A stretch of 64,000 nucleotides of DNA from G020348385 sp964538085 (GCA_964538085.1 CAZIDF010000003.1:62001-126000); one strand, 5' to 3'; shown: positions 1 through 8,691, numbered from the stretch's first letter. The notes: generated from the sequence alone by a model not told the origin. Numbers and translations: made by a program.

Positions 1-696
1 GACTTGCCTGAGGCTGGCGTCCCGTGACCAGCCCTGCCAGAGGACCTGTTCCCTCTTGTGCCGGATGTTCCTCTCGAAATTGATCCCCCATGTCTGCTCG
101 TCCTCGGGGCTGAACTTCAAAGTGGAAAAGGGGATCCGGATCTCGGCGAACCAGCCCTGGTCTGTGCGCTTTGTCGCGACGTGCCAGACGCCGTTCCAGT
201 CGGAATTGCTCTTTCGGCCGTTGTCCGTGATCAGGGAGTCGTACTGGGCGCCATTGGGGTTGATGACAAGGAAGTAGGCGTTGCGACTGTCGGCGTAGGT
301 GTCCAGGACGATCTCGAAGTTGTCCTCGGTCCCGTAGTCAAAATCCCAGCTCATTTTCTGGGCGATTATGCTGTCGGGCTGGGAGTCGTAGCACCAGATG
401 CCAAGGTAGAGGTCTGTCTCGGTGAAGAGGACGGCGACTTCGGTCTTTTCTGTCGCAGGCTCGTTCTCCTCCAGCTCCCTTTGGGTGAAGTTCGAAATGC
501 GGTGGGCTTTTGACCAGGCCTCTTCGTCGAGCGCTCCGTCGAGATCGATCGGAGAATCGATACGCGATGCCTTTAGCCTGTCCGGAGTGCTGCGCTGGGC
601 CAAGGAGGGGAGGGCAGAAAGAAGCACCGTGAGAAGCACTACAAAGATGGCCAAAAGTTTGCCGGGTTTCACTTGGATTCGTGTTCTTGGTTTCAT
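1..696 (-). CDS. Exported CBM9-like/DUF5916-type protein, N-terminal part (cut by window edge)
   Basis: The reading frame is open from an ATG at 696 to base 1, giving 232 codons without a stop, so the C-terminus lies outside the window. The start follows an in-frame TAA, and no clear Shine-Dalgarno is visible. Residues 1-34 form a classical signal peptide (basic start, then a long Leu/Val stretch ending at Ser-Leu-Ala-Gln). The following part reads like the carbohydrate-binding family 9-like N-terminal domain seen in exported DUF5916 proteins: a short DLDGALDEEAW element, then LYLGIWCYDSQPD and WFAEIRIPFSTLKF. In that family this domain precedes a long outer-membrane-associated C-terminal region. 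The name rests on remembered motif resemblance, and the substrate is unknown. It is the last gene of a minus-strand run that begins with the PadR regulator, but 115-bp spacing makes co-transcription uncertain. Confidence 0.7.
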   Translation of the reverse strand, partial: MKPRTRIQVKPGKLLAIFVVLLTVLLSALPSLAQRSTPDRLKASRIDSPIDLDGALDEEAWSKAHRISNFTQRELEENEPATEKTEVAVLFTETDLYLGIWCYDSQPDSIIAQKMSWDFDYGTEDNFEIVLDTYADSRNAYFLVINPNGAQYDSLITDNGRKSNSDWNGVWHVATKRTDQGWFAEIRIPFSTLKFSPEDEQTWGINFERNIRHKREQVLWQGWSRDASLRQV

Positions 697-810
697 GGAG
701 ATTATTGCGAAATTTTATTTTCCCTGATTAATCAATAAGTTACGTATGATAAATTAAGGAGGAGTGGAAAATCAATAAAAACTCTCGATCGGAAAGAGGA
801 GGAGAAGTGG

Positions 811-1017
811 TTAAAATTTCCAAGACGCAGTGCGGTCCGTATGGATGATCAAACGAGAATTGCTGCCGAATGAAAAGGATTCCTCTTTTTTCCGATCATA
901 GTGGGTACTTATTTCGATCGTGGTGACGACAATTTTCACATCGGGGCCGGTAAAGGTTATCTTGTTTTCCTCTTTGGAAAATGTGTAGTTAAAAACTGAC
1001 AGTTCACCCTTAAGCAT
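811..1017 (-). CDS. Small hypothetical protein, 68 aa
   Basis: I do not recognise this protein. The ATG at 1017 is preferred because an AAGGA element sits about eight bases upstream; an alternative TTG at 1044 has no such site. The 68 residues are polar and strand-rich, with alternating hydrophobic positions (KIVVTTIEIST), and there is no signal peptide or membrane segment. It lies 54 bases downstream of another small unknown ORF and may be cotranscribed with it. The overlapping ORF at 957-1235 on the same strand has poorer start context and is probably not coding. Expression is unproven. Confidence 0.4.
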   Translation of the reverse strand: MLKGELSVFNYTFSKEENKITFTGPDVKIVVTTIEISTHYDRKKEESFSFGSNSRLIIHTDRTASWKF

Positions 1018-1071
1018 CCCCAGGTCCTTTTGAATGATTGCCAATTATCCGGTTTTGAACAGAAAAAAGTG

Positions 1072-1320
1072 TTAAAAATTTTGACAGTTTTGTGTGAAGG
1101 AATACTTTGTCTGAAAGAAAAATCTGTGAAAACCTGTGTGATACAGGCGTTCCAACAGGTCTTTGTATGCTTTGCGGTTAGGCAGATGTTGTCTTTCCGC
1201 CAGGCTGTATGCCAGGCGATAGTCCTCCAAAACATCTTCCCGCGCTCCAGGGGCGCACAGAGAGGCCGTGAAAGCGCACAGGTCCAGCAGCAACATTTTT
1301 TTCAATTTGTCTTTTTCCAT
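1072..1320 (-). CDS. Small hypothetical protein, 82 aa
   Basis: I do not recognise this protein. The ATG at 1320 is chosen because a GTGGAGG Shine-Dalgarno lies six bases upstream; a longer form from an ATG at 1353 has none. The protein starts with a basic stretch and a short hydrophobic patch (MLLLDLCAFTASLC), then becomes charged and helical, with a phenylalanine-rich tail. It could be the remnant of a larger protein or a genuine small one. It lies about 77 bases downstream of the FtsX-type permease, after a 10-bp-arm inverted repeat. Confidence 0.4.
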   Translation of the reverse strand: MEKDKLKKMLLLDLCAFTASLCAPGAREDVLEDYRLAYSLAERQHLPNRKAYKDLLERLYHTGFHRFFFQTKYSFTQNCQNF

Positions 1321-1357
1321 CGTTGCCTCCACCCTTTCTAACGCAAAATCCATGCCA

Positions 1358-1393
1358 ATAATTAGGTAATCAAGTATCCCGTCACCTAATTAT
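1358..1393. repeat. Perfect 10-bp-arm inverted repeat after the permease gene
   Basis: Arms ATAATTAGGT (1358-1367) and ACCTAATTAT (1384-1393) are exact reverse complements around a 16-base loop. The element sits directly downstream of the permease stop. The stem is AT-rich and no T-run follows on either strand, so a weak terminator or a protein-binding dyad are both possible. Confidence 0.45.
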
Positions 1394-1397
1394 AGAA

Positions 1398-4031
1398 TTA
1401 TTCGTAGTGGAGACTATCGACTGGATTCGAAAAAGCCGCCCGTACAGCCTGATAGCTCACCGTAACCAGGGCAGAGAGCAGTACCAAAGCCGTAGATATA
1501 AGGAATGTCCAGACCTGGATATGTACCCGGAATGCAAAATTTTCCAGCCATTTGTTCATGACCAAATAGGAGGCCGGCCAGGCGACGATGTTGGCCAAAA
1601 GAACCCACCGGACAAATTCTCTGGAGAGAAGCAAGGTTATGCTCGGAGCCGAAGCCCCCAGAACCTTGCGGATGCCGATTTCTTTAATCCTGGTTTCAGC
1701 CGCATAAACGGTGAGACCGAACAGTCCGAGACAGGCAACGAGTAAAGCTATGATCGAGAAGACTTTGAACAGATCATACCCGCGGTTTTCATTTTCGTAA
1801 TTCCGGTTGAAGACGTCATCGACAAAAAGATAGCTGAATAGATAGCCGGGAGCGATCTCCTGGAATTTTTGCCGAAGAAATTGTATAGGTTCGGTAAGGT
1901 TTTTGCCTTGAACCTTAACCAGCATGTATCCTGTCCAGCTCGGGCGGTATTCAAGGACCAACGGTTCGATAGGGTTATGAAGGGAATCGAAATGAAAATC
2001 CTTGATAACGCCCACGATCGGCTCCACATCACCATGCACGTCGGACCGGCATTCCACTCCCAGGGGCTGTTCCAGATTGAGCGCTGCGGCTACGGATTCA
2101 CTGATGATATAGGCTGATTTCTGATCGGAGATTTTGTCGAAGTTCCGACCTTGTACGATTTCCAGACCCAAGGTTTCGATGAAATTTTCATCGACCCGGA
2201 TAAACCGCAGCATGGGCAGCGTATTCTTATCCTCCACACCCACCGGGGTCAAGCGTTCGTTGCTGAAAGGGGTTCCGGGGAGGCCGGAGGTCAGGGCGAC
2301 ATGGCTCACTCCCGAATTCCGGAGGATCTCGTTTTTAAGAGCATCCATATTCTGGGTCACATTTTCCTGAAAGTCTCCGTAAAGGCGCAGGGCGATGAGC
2401 TTATCCTTGTCGAATCCCAGGTCCTGGTTATGGAAAAACACGAGTTGCCGGTAGATGGTGAGTGTGCAGAAAATCATGAAGATGGAGATGACGAATTGAA
2501 AAACCACTAGCCCTTTGCGCAGGCGGTTTGTCGAAGACCGGGGATCTCTTACGCTCTTGAGGCTATTGACAGGTTGGAATCCGGAGGCGAAAAAGGCCGG
2601 GTAAAGCCCGGCTAACAGGGTGAGAAATCCTATCAAGAGCAGGAGGAAAAGAACGTTTTCGGCACGAAAGACGTCCTTGAAAAAAATAGTCTTGCCGGAC
2701 ACCTGGCTATAGAAAGGCAGGATGAAGTTGAGAAGCAATAGAGTGAGACCTACGGACAAAATAGTCAGCAAAAAAGATTCTCCCAGATATTGCTTGATGA
2801 CCTGTCCCTTTCGAGCCCCTACTACCTTGCGGATACCGATCTCTTTCATTCTTTTAAAGGATTGGGCCGTGGAGAGGTTGACAAAATTGACAGCCGCGAT
2901 CAGCAACAACAGAAGAGCCGTTCCGATGAAGATGTAAACATAGGCGATGTCGCTGTTGGCGCCAAAATCTCCCTCTAGCTTGGAATGGAGATGAATTTGA
3001 CGGATAGGTTGAAGCCTCAGCTCTTCGATCACCCCCGGTCTTTCCGAGAGAAAATCCTTCATAAATTCCGGAGATTTGGCATCGAAACTCTCAGTGTTTT
3101 GATGGGGAGTGAGCAGGACGTAGGTATACATACACTTCCAGGTCCGGTGGTTGAAAATCTCTTCTGGGAATCCGGTGTAGGTCAATAAAGTAGGCATGGA
3201 AACCAGGTAATCGATCCTCAAATGAGAATTTCGGGGAAAATCCTGGATCACTCCCGTAACTTGTAGGGGCTCTTTGTGGCTCTCATTCATCAGGATCTTC
3301 CCGATGGGATTGTCGTCGGCGAAATATTTTGTTGCCACTGTCGATGTCAGCACGACTGTGCTGGGTTCGCTCAATGCCGTTTGAGGATCACCGCTCAAAA
3401 ATTTAAGGTCAAACGAGGGGAAAACAGAAGGGTCGGCGAGAAAACCGTTATTTTCTTCAAAACGTTTCGTCGATCCGTTTGCAAGCTGATAGCTAAAGAT
3501 TTCTCTTCCGAGAGGTGAAAGACGTGCAGCACTCTCGATTTCCGGGAAAAACTCCTGCAGCATGGGACCTAAAGCAGGGGCCGAGGCCGCCCAATTCCTG
3601 AAATTCGATCCGTATTTCGAGTTGACCTGGACACGATAGAGACGGTCTGCTTTGGGAAAATTTGTTTCGTAGCTGAGTTCATCTTTCACGTGAAGGAAGA
3701 TCAGGAAGCTGCAGGTCAAGCTAACAGCTAGGCCGACAATGTTTAAAAAACTGAAAAGTTTTTGCTTTCTGATAACCCTTAGAGCGATTTTGAAATAATT
3801 ATTAATCATGGTTCCTCTCCAATAAATCGAGTCCCAAGCGAATCCAGGCAAGGATCTAAAGAGCAAAAACCAGAACCAGAAGACGGCTTTAGCCCTGCCT
3901 AGAGTAGTGACTCTGTAACGGTAGGATTCCTCGAAATCGCCGACGATCTGCCGGTAATCCTCATCATTCAGGAACATCCACAACAGGGCTTTTCCCGAAG
4001 CTGGGATGGTATCCTTGTGGGACTTTTTCAT
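1398..4031 (-). CDS. Orphan MacB/FtsX-type ABC transporter permease, 877 aa
   Basis: This is a membrane protein with two MacB periplasmic-core plus FtsX units. Residues 1-75 form a cytoplasmic prefix domain typical of PadR-linked permeases. A transmembrane helix near 92-115 is followed by the first periplasmic core (about 115-345) and a three-helix FtsX domain (about 375-500). The second transmembrane/core/FtsX set occupies roughly 510-870. Both FtsX parts carry the RxKEIGIRKVxGA motif (RMKEIGIRKVVGA and RIKEIGIRKVLGA). No ATPase subunit is encoded in the window, so it is an orphan permease whose partner or mode of action is unknown; substrate export or a mechanotransmission role are the family options. 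It starts ten bases after the PadR gene stop, behind a GAGG element, and is almost certainly cotranscribed with and controlled by that regulator. Confidence 0.85.
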   Translation of the reverse strand: MKKSHKDTIPASGKALLWMFLNDEDYRQIVGDFEESYRYRVTTLGRAKAVFWFWFLLFRSLPGFAWDSIYWRGTMINNYFKIALRVIRKQKLFSFLNIVGLAVSLTCSFLIFLHVKDELSYETNFPKADRLYRVQVNSKYGSNFRNWAASAPALGPMLQEFFPEIESAARLSPLGREIFSYQLANGSTKRFEENNGFLADPSVFPSFDLKFLSGDPQTALSEPSTVVLTSTVATKYFADDNPIGKILMNESHKEPLQVTGVIQDFPRNSHLRIDYLVSMPTLLTYTGFPEEIFNHRTWKCMYTYVLLTPHQNTESFDAKSPEFMKDFLSERPGVIEELRLQPIRQIHLHSKLEGDFGANSDIAYVYIFIGTALLLLLIAAVNFVNLSTAQSFKRMKEIGIRKVVGARKGQVIKQYLGESFLLTILSVGLTLLLLNFILPFYSQVSGKTIFFKDVFRAENVLFLLLLIGFLTLLAGLYPAFFASGFQPVNSLKSVRDPRSSTNRLRKGLVVFQFVISIFMIFCTLTIYRQLVFFHNQDLGFDKDKLIALRLYGDFQENVTQNMDALKNEILRNSGVSHVALTSGLPGTPFSNERLTPVGVEDKNTLPMLRFIRVDENFIETLGLEIVQGRNFDKISDQKSAYIISESVAAALNLEQPLGVECRSDVHGDVEPIVGVIKDFHFDSLHNPIEPLVLEYRPSWTGYMLVKVQGKNLTEPIQFLRQKFQEIAPGYLFSYLFVDDVFNRNYENENRGYDLFKVFSIIALLVACLGLFGLTVYAAETRIKEIGIRKVLGASAPSITLLLSREFVRWVLLANIVAWPASYLVMNKWLENFAFRVHIQVWTFLISTALVLLSALVTVSYQAVRAAFSNPVDSLHYE

Positions 4032-4040
4032 CTATAGACC

Positions 4041-4361
4041 TCAATCGAATGCTGTTTTGATATCTTCTGTCCAAATGGCTTTATAGATTTTTCTGATTTC
4101 TTTGAGCGCTTCCTCTCCGCTCTGAGTTAGACGGTACATGTATTTGCTCCGGCCTCCTCTTTCGGCAAAAGGCTCGCTGCTGCTCTTTTCGACATAACCT
4201 CGGTGAGCAAGCGTTTTGAGAGGTTTATAGATCGCTCCGAACGACCATTCGTGCCCGGTGTCCGCCGATACCTTTTCGCGGATGGTCACTCCATAAGCGT
4301 TGTCTTTTAATTTCCATATGGCCAGAAGCACGATTTCTTCAGATCTCGATAACAAGATCAT
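4041..4361 (-). CDS. PadR family transcriptional regulator, 106 aa
   Basis: This is a winged-helix repressor of the PadR family, at the usual length of about 105 residues. The N-terminal helix-turn-helix reads EEIVLLAIWKLKDNAYGV, followed by a wing segment with WSFGAIYKPLKTLAHRGYVE, which is the characteristic GxxY-x-L-x-L-x-x-x-G-Y/L signature, and a short C-terminal dimerisation helix. The ATG at 4361 has a GGAG Shine-Dalgarno about eight bases upstream. It is the first gene of a two-gene operon with an FtsX-type permease, a pairing common in Acidobacteriota-type genomes. A perfect 16-bp palindrome lies 33 bases upstream of the start, which suggests autorepression relieved by an unknown ligand. 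Confidence 0.88.
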   Translation of the reverse strand: MILLSRSEEIVLLAIWKLKDNAYGVTIREKVSADTGHEWSFGAIYKPLKTLAHRGYVEKSSSEPFAERGGRSKYMYRLTQSGEEALKEIRKIYKAIWTEDIKTAFD

Positions 4362-4393
4362 GTTTTTTCTCCATTCATTTGTCTGAAAAAAGG

Positions 4394-4409
4394 ATACATA
4401 TATATGTAT
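4394..4409. promoter_or_regulatory. Perfect palindrome upstream of padR, candidate PadR operator
   Basis: ATACATATATATGTAT is identical to its own reverse complement, and contains the ATGT/ACAT half-sites known for PadR operators. It lies 33 bases upstream of the padR start, between weak promoter-like hexamers on the minus strand (TTGTCC at 4417-4412 and TATCCT at 4396-4391, spacing 15). Binding by the adjacent regulator is an inference. Confidence 0.5.
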
Positions 4410-4501
4410 ACGGACAATTTTGAAAAAAGTTTCTTAAAATTTCACAAAAAATGTGGACTGAGTAAAAAAGTTCTGGATGCGAATTTCAAATGAAACTATG
4501 C

Positions 4502-5509
4502 TCAAGCCAATCCTTCGGTCCAGTCTGCGATCGCCCGGGCCACTTTTTTATCTGTCTCAGTATCCAGCGCGAAGTTCAAGTGAGGAGGAGTGCCCCTAGG
4601 AACGGTCTTGTAGAAATGATTGAGGTCGGGGAAGAGCGCCAGCGAAGCATGGATGGATTTTTTCTCTGCCGCCTTTATGAGCCTTGCGGCATTTTCGGCA
4701 CGGACAGAGGTATCGCTCCCTCCCTGGACGACTAGGACCGGCACGGCTACCCGGGCTATGGCTTCGCACGGATCCAGCCTGTCGTAGTTGTGCAGGTAGC
4801 CGAGGGCTTGAGGTGGCATGTTCTGGATAGCGAATGCAGGAAACAGTTTCCTGGTCTCTTCCGGGACAGGGCGTCCCTCTCGGATATAATGGAACGAATC
4901 TTTGTAGGCTTCGAAGGGAATTTTAGTGCCCATCATGTCCAGAACGCCGTTTTTTACGTTTGGGGCAGACTGCTCGATCATTATGTCGAAGAATCGCTGG
5001 CCTGGGCCGGACAGGCTGATGAACGCGTCCACAGGAACCTCCGGTCGGGTTGTAAGGAGGAGGAGAGCCACAGCCGATCCCTCGCTGTGGCCGGCCAAAG
5101 CTAGCCGGCTCAATTCCGGGACAGCGTGCTTAAGAATCCGGCAGGCCTGGGCGACTTCCTCGACACGCCCAGAAAACGTAGCCGAAGATGCAGCCCCGCT
5201 GGCGTCGATGATTGTCTTGCCCGCCCGGGCATAGCGGAGAACGGCCATCCCTTCCCCAGCAAGCTGACGGGCCAGGTCAGAGTACATATGAGGCTTTGCT
5301 TCGAAGGGATTCCCGTCTTCCTTTCTGTAGTTTCCGTCGAGGTCGTTGTAGAACGATCCCGGTACGATAACCATACCCCAATTCGGGATTGCCTTTCCCG
5401 GAGGGAGGCTCAAAATGGCGGGTAGCCGGATGCCGCTGAATTCCAGCTCAAGCCTTTTTTCGGTTTCGATCACAGAGCCGGAGAGTGGATGTTTTTTCTC
5501 TTTTTCCAT
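4502..5509 (-). CDS. Alpha/beta hydrolase, 335 aa
   Basis: This is a serine hydrolase of the alpha/beta fold. The nucleophile elbow GHSEGS puts the catalytic serine at residue 142. The likely acid is Asp266 (VVQGGSDTSVR) and the histidine is His298 (FPDLNHFYK), in the expected order and spacing. A long cap region lies between residues 165 and 250. There is no signal peptide, so it is probably cytosolic and an esterase, thioesterase or peptidase-like enzyme; the substrate cannot be read from sequence. The start at 5509 has only a weak GATGG element upstream. It is transcribed alone, separated from padR by about 140 bases. Confidence 0.8.
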   Translation of the reverse strand: MEKEKKHPLSGSVIETEKRLELEFSGIRLPAILSLPPGKAIPNWGMVIVPGSFYNDLDGNYRKEDGNPFEAKPHMYSDLARQLAGEGMAVLRYARAGKTIIDASGAASSATFSGRVEEVAQACRILKHAVPELSRLALAGHSEGSAVALLLLTTRPEVPVDAFISLSGPGQRFFDIMIEQSAPNVKNGVLDMMGTKIPFEAYKDSFHYIREGRPVPEETRKLFPAFAIQNMPPQALGYLHNYDRLDPCEAIARVAVPVLVVQGGSDTSVRAENAARLIKAAEKKSIHASLALFPDLNHFYKTVPRGTPPHLNFALDTETDKKVARAIADWTEGLA

Positions 5510-5572
5510 AATGAACCATCATAGATCACGGATGGAATTGCCGTCAAGGCAGCTAGCAGATATTATCAAAGA

Positions 5573-5821
5573 ATGGAAGCATCTCCTAACACCTCTCGTG
5601 AGATAAGAAAACCAGTTGAAGTTTTAGGTGTTTCTGATATAGGAAGAAAGGTTAAGATTCTAGAAGCAAGACAAATTTGAGGAAGTCGAGAGATTCATTT
5701 TCCTGAGAATAAAAGGAAGGCTGTGGCAGTTTTGGCTGGTGTGTTTGGTGGAGGAGGAGTGGAAAAGGATATGACTGATAAAGAGCTGCCCTTAAAAAGA
5801 GCAATTATTAACTTATCTTAA
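5573..5821 (+). pseudogene. Decayed ORF with in-frame TGA (83 codons), origin unknown
   Basis: From an ATG at 5573 the frame runs 35 codons to a TGA at 5678-5680, then continues open in the same frame for 46 more codons to a TAA at 5819-5821. The joined product would contain EVLGVSDIGRKVKILEARQ before the stop, and FPENKRKAVAVLAGVFGGGG and KELPLKRAIINLS after it. Codon use is AT-rich compared with neighbours. I cannot assign a family. The pattern fits an inactivated, possibly foreign gene fragment. Selenocysteine recoding is unlikely because no selenoprotein family is recognised and no SECIS-like hairpin is evident right after the TGA. Confidence 0.35.
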
Positions 5822-5893
5822 GTCATCCAAAGTGATACCTGCATAAAATTCAGGACAGAAACTTCTCTATTATTGCTAATAATGCCTCTGACT

Positions 5894-5922
5894 TTCATTT
5901 GGCATGGTCATTGCATTATAAT
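5894..5922 (+). promoter_or_regulatory. Candidate promoter for the VWFA-like/TPR gene
   Basis: A perfect -10 hexamer TATAAT (5917-5922) has a poor -35 (TTCATT, 5894-5899) at 17-bp spacing. A very strong GGAGGGG ribosome-binding site follows just before the ATG at 5946. Confidence 0.4.
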
Positions 5923-5945
5923 AAAAAACATGGAGGGGTAAAAAA

Positions 5946-7643
5946 ATGAAAAAGGGGACCTTCATAATCGGCGTTTTGTTTTTGATCTTGTTTTTATCTG
6001 GACAGGAAATCCAAGAACAAGCCATCGCTATTAATATCGAAGTCCCCGTGAGGGTGTTCACAAAAGGCAAATTCGTCGAGGAATTGAACCTCGATGATTT
6101 TGAGATTTATGAAGACGGTGTTCTCCAGAAAATTGAAGCCTTGTACCTTGTCAAAAAGACCGTGATCGAACGAGAGGAGACAGAGCTTGATAAAAAGACA
6201 GCAAGGAGAATATTTTTGCCCGAGGTGTCCAGGACCTTTGTCCTGGTGTTTGAGATGATGGACTATTTTCCCCAGATAGACGAGACGCTTGAATATTTCT
6301 TCGAAAATGTCTTTTTACCGGATGATTCACTTCTAGTTGTCACACCCAAAAAAACTTACTCATTAAAAAAAGAGTTTTTGGACAAAGCGTCCAAAGAGAT
6401 GATAGTCAAGCAGCTAAAAGCTAATCTAATGAGAGATATCAGATTGGCCGGGAGAGAACTAAAGAGCATGACAAGAGAGCTGGAGTGGTACAGTATTCAG
6501 ATGAAGAACGCCCGAGATGTTGATATTGGCACAGCTGCAATGGCAGCATCTACGACTTTGCGAAAAATTAGAGATTATCGATATTTTGACGAGAAAAAGC
6601 TCATGGGCTTCAAGGAGCAGTTGAAGGACATCGAAGGGCAGAAGTACGTGTTTTTGTTTTACCAGAAAAACATTATTCCCGTCCCCCCTGAAATTTCTGT
6701 GCCCTCCGATGTTGAAAGACCGCCTATTCCATTTAGTGTAGAAAGGGTCAAAAAGGCTTTTTCTGACTCCTTAATCACCATCAACTTCATTTTTGTGACC
6801 AAAACAGATCAATATAATTTAGATGGAGAAAGAATGAATCCCGCAGAACAACACCCGGATCAGGACCCGAGCACTTGGGGGCTTCAATTAATCGACCAAT
6901 CCGAGGAGATATTTGGAGCCTTCCATGAAATGGCCGATGCGACAGGAGGAATCACTGATAGTTCTGCCAACATGGCCGCCTCGTTCGAAAGAGCTGCCAT
7001 TGCTTCTGAGAATTACTATCTTCTGTATTACACGCCAAAGGACTACAAGTCCGATGGGAAATTCAAAGCGATCAAAGTTAGGATTAAAGGAAAAAACTAC
7101 AGCGTAACACACCGCGCAGGATATATTGCTGAAGATTTCCACTCAGGCCAGGTGGTTGAAACAGGATCAATCGAGAAAAATTTTAATTCCATAATTAGCG
7201 GCCTTGAGAAGTACAGGGAAGGAGACTTGGAAGGTGCTATTGAGGCATATTCAGAAGTCATAAGAACCGCTCCTCAAAATGCCTTGGCTTACTACAACAG
7301 GGGAATTGTCTATGAGGGATTAGGAGACATATCACATGCATTTGAGGATTATACAAAGGCTGTCGAAATTAATCCGGACTATGCCGAAGCTTATAACAAT
7401 AGGGGATGCCTGCTGGTGGATGATCGTGAATATGAACAAGCCATCAAAGATTTTACAAATGCGATCAGAGTGAAGCCAGATTATGCTTCCGCCTATTTCA
7501 ATAGAGGAGGTGCATGGAGAGGATTAAGGGAATACAGAAAGGCCATTCAAGATTTCAAAAGGGCAGTGGAACTCGATCCTGCAAAAATGGGAAGAGCACT
7601 GGAGGAAATAAAATTCTGTGAAGCTAGGATAAAAGATATTTGA
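5946..7643 (+). CDS. Exported VWFA-like domain protein with C-terminal TPR repeats, 565 aa
   Basis: An N-terminal signal peptide (KKGTFIIGVLFLILFLSG) is followed by the short Ig-like/VWFA-related module typical of Acidobacteriota exported proteins (VPVRVFTKGKFVEELNLDDF, then FEIYEDGVLQKIEALY). A divergent von Willebrand factor A region covers about residues 95-380; a clear MIDAS DxSxS motif is not visible, so metal binding is doubtful. Residues about 405-550 are TPR repeats, with three near-canonical 34-residue units (ALAYYNRGIVYEGLGDISHA, AEAYNNRGCLLVDDREYEQA, ASAYFNRGGAWRGLREYRKA). The role is probably periplasmic or outer-membrane-associated protein binding. The start has an excellent GGAGGGG site. 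It is followed immediately by another exported protein, and the two form an operon. Confidence 0.75.
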   Translation: MKKGTFIIGVLFLILFLSGQEIQEQAIAINIEVPVRVFTKGKFVEELNLDDFEIYEDGVLQKIEALYLVKKTVIEREETELDKKTARRIFLPEVSRTFVLVFEMMDYFPQIDETLEYFFENVFLPDDSLLVVTPKKTYSLKKEFLDKASKEMIVKQLKANLMRDIRLAGRELKSMTRELEWYSIQMKNARDVDIGTAAMAASTTLRKIRDYRYFDEKKLMGFKEQLKDIEGQKYVFLFYQKNIIPVPPEISVPSDVERPPIPFSVERVKKAFSDSLITINFIFVTKTDQYNLDGERMNPAEQHPDQDPSTWGLQLIDQSEEIFGAFHEMADATGGITDSSANMAASFERAAIASENYYLLYYTPKDYKSDGKFKAIKVRIKGKNYSVTHRAGYIAEDFHSGQVVETGSIEKNFNSIISGLEKYREGDLEGAIEAYSEVIRTAPQNALAYYNRGIVYEGLGDISHAFEDYTKAVEINPDYAEAYNNRGCLLVDDREYEQAIKDFTNAIRVKPDYASAYFNRGGAWRGLREYRKAIQDFKRAVELDPAKMGRALEEIKFCEARIKDI

Positions 7644-8533
7644 TGAAACCAATGCGAATAAACAGAAAAGCGAAATTGATGTTGTGCATGATTATACTCG
7701 TACTGTTTTTTAGTGTGTCACAAGCTTCTTTTTTGTCTTACCAGAAAGACCGGACTCGATTGAACCAACTATTAATAAGGGCAGCAGAATACTGCGAGAA
7801 AGTCAAAAACATCGCTCTTTTTTATGTATGTCTTGAGAAGATCAAGGAAAAAAAATACACATATCGCACCACTACCTCAGAAAGGATCTCACTCGGAGGC
7901 GCTGTGATAGAAAAGCCGTACAAAAGTCTCAAGCTCAAAAGAACTCGGATTTATTCCTATGTGTATGACTACCAACTCATCAAAAGAGGAGAAGAATTGA
8001 ACGAGAGGCGGATACTTCTTGAGAAAAACAATAAGAAAAAGCAAAAAGAAAACGCTGAATTGGAAGTTGGATACAGCGCCAAATACTTGGTCTATGGCCC
8101 GGTGGGTTTTTTGAGCAGCTACTGGCAGGATTATTTTGATTACGAAATCATTGGTGAAGAAAGGATAAATGGAATCCTGGCAACGGTAGTAAAAGCCATA
8201 CCCAAGGCGAACAATGAAGAGAACCGTAACTCTGCTAGTATGTGGATAGATGAAAAGGGCGGGAGTATACTGAAGATAGAATGGGAGCCCGAGTCCATTC
8301 TTGATTATGAGGGGAAACCGATCCGGTCACAGGCAGGAGCGCTGAAACCAGCAGTCGTGTGGAAGGTTTCTTATGGAGTAGAAAAAAATGGAGTCAGGTT
8401 TCCAAACCGACAGCAAGTACAAGAATTTCTCATAACCGAAGAAGGGAAGAGATTCATGAGTAATGATATAAGCACTCGCTTTGAGAACTATAGATTCTTT
8501 GTCGTAGAGACCGAGATAATAAACTTTAATTAG
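7643..8533 (+). CDS. Exported hypothetical protein, 296 aa
   Basis: I do not recognise a named family. The ATG at 7643 overlaps the upstream TGA by one base (TGATG), indicating translational coupling; a TTG three bases earlier is the alternative. Residues 1-35 contain a basic start and a hydrophobic segment (LMLCMIILVLFFSVSQA), i.e. a signal peptide. The mature part is rich in beta-strand pattern and includes INGILATVVKAIPKA and a SMWIDEKGGSILKIEWEPES segment, reminiscent of the LolA/outer-membrane lipoprotein-sorting fold, in which a peptide states how a value was inferred by a strand pair. That resemblance is weak. It is coupled to the VWFA-like/TPR protein and probably works with it outside the cytoplasm. 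Confidence 0.65.
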   Translation: MKPMRINRKAKLMLCMIILVLFFSVSQASFLSYQKDRTRLNQLLIRAAEYCEKVKNIALFYVCLEKIKEKKYTYRTTTSERISLGGAVIEKPYKSLKLKRTRIYSYVYDYQLIKRGEELNERRILLEKNNKKKQKENAELEVGYSAKYLVYGPVGFLSSYWQDYFDYEIIGEERINGILATVVKAIPKANNEENRNSASMWIDEKGGSILKIEWEPESILDYEGKPIRSQAGALKPAVVWKVSYGVEKNGVRFPNRQQVQEFLITEEGKRFMSNDISTRFENYRFFVVETEIINFN

Positions 8534-8691
8534 GTTATATATCTTTTTATACTGTCATAGGAACTAAATTCAATGTTTGATGCTGATTTTCAAAGGCTAA
8601 GTTCTTTATTATTCATAAAAAAAATAATATATGATGCTCATGGAGGCCAGCATCAGCCAGCCTCCCTTGTGTTGAAACGTCACATTAATGC

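Larger units (their letters stand above)
5510..5945. other. Intergenic stretch between divergent genes
   Basis: This 436-base AT-rich stretch separates the alpha/beta hydrolase (minus) from the VWFA-like gene (plus). It contains the decayed ORF at 5573-5821 and, at its right end, a TATAAT hexamer (5917-5922) and a GGAGGGG Shine-Dalgarno serving the downstream gene. I see no RNA gene or mobile-element terminus here. Confidence 0.5.

Noticed and set aside
56..727. Overlapping plus-strand ORFs at the left end
   Set aside because: They are antisense to a continuous minus-strand frame with a signal peptide and CBM9-like motifs; none has a plausible product.
757..771. GGAGGAGTGGAAAA shared with the 5750 region
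   Set aside because: Purine-rich and ribosome-binding-site-like; likely coincidence, with no longer similarity around it.
957..1235. Minus-strand 92-aa ORF overlapping both small hypothetical genes
   Set aside because: Its composition (many Trp, Lys, Thr, Cys without pattern) and lack of a ribosome-binding site look non-coding compared with the two alternatives.
5678..5680. In-frame TGA as selenocysteine
   Set aside because: No selenoprotein family or SECIS-like hairpin is recognised, and the flanking ORF is not identified.
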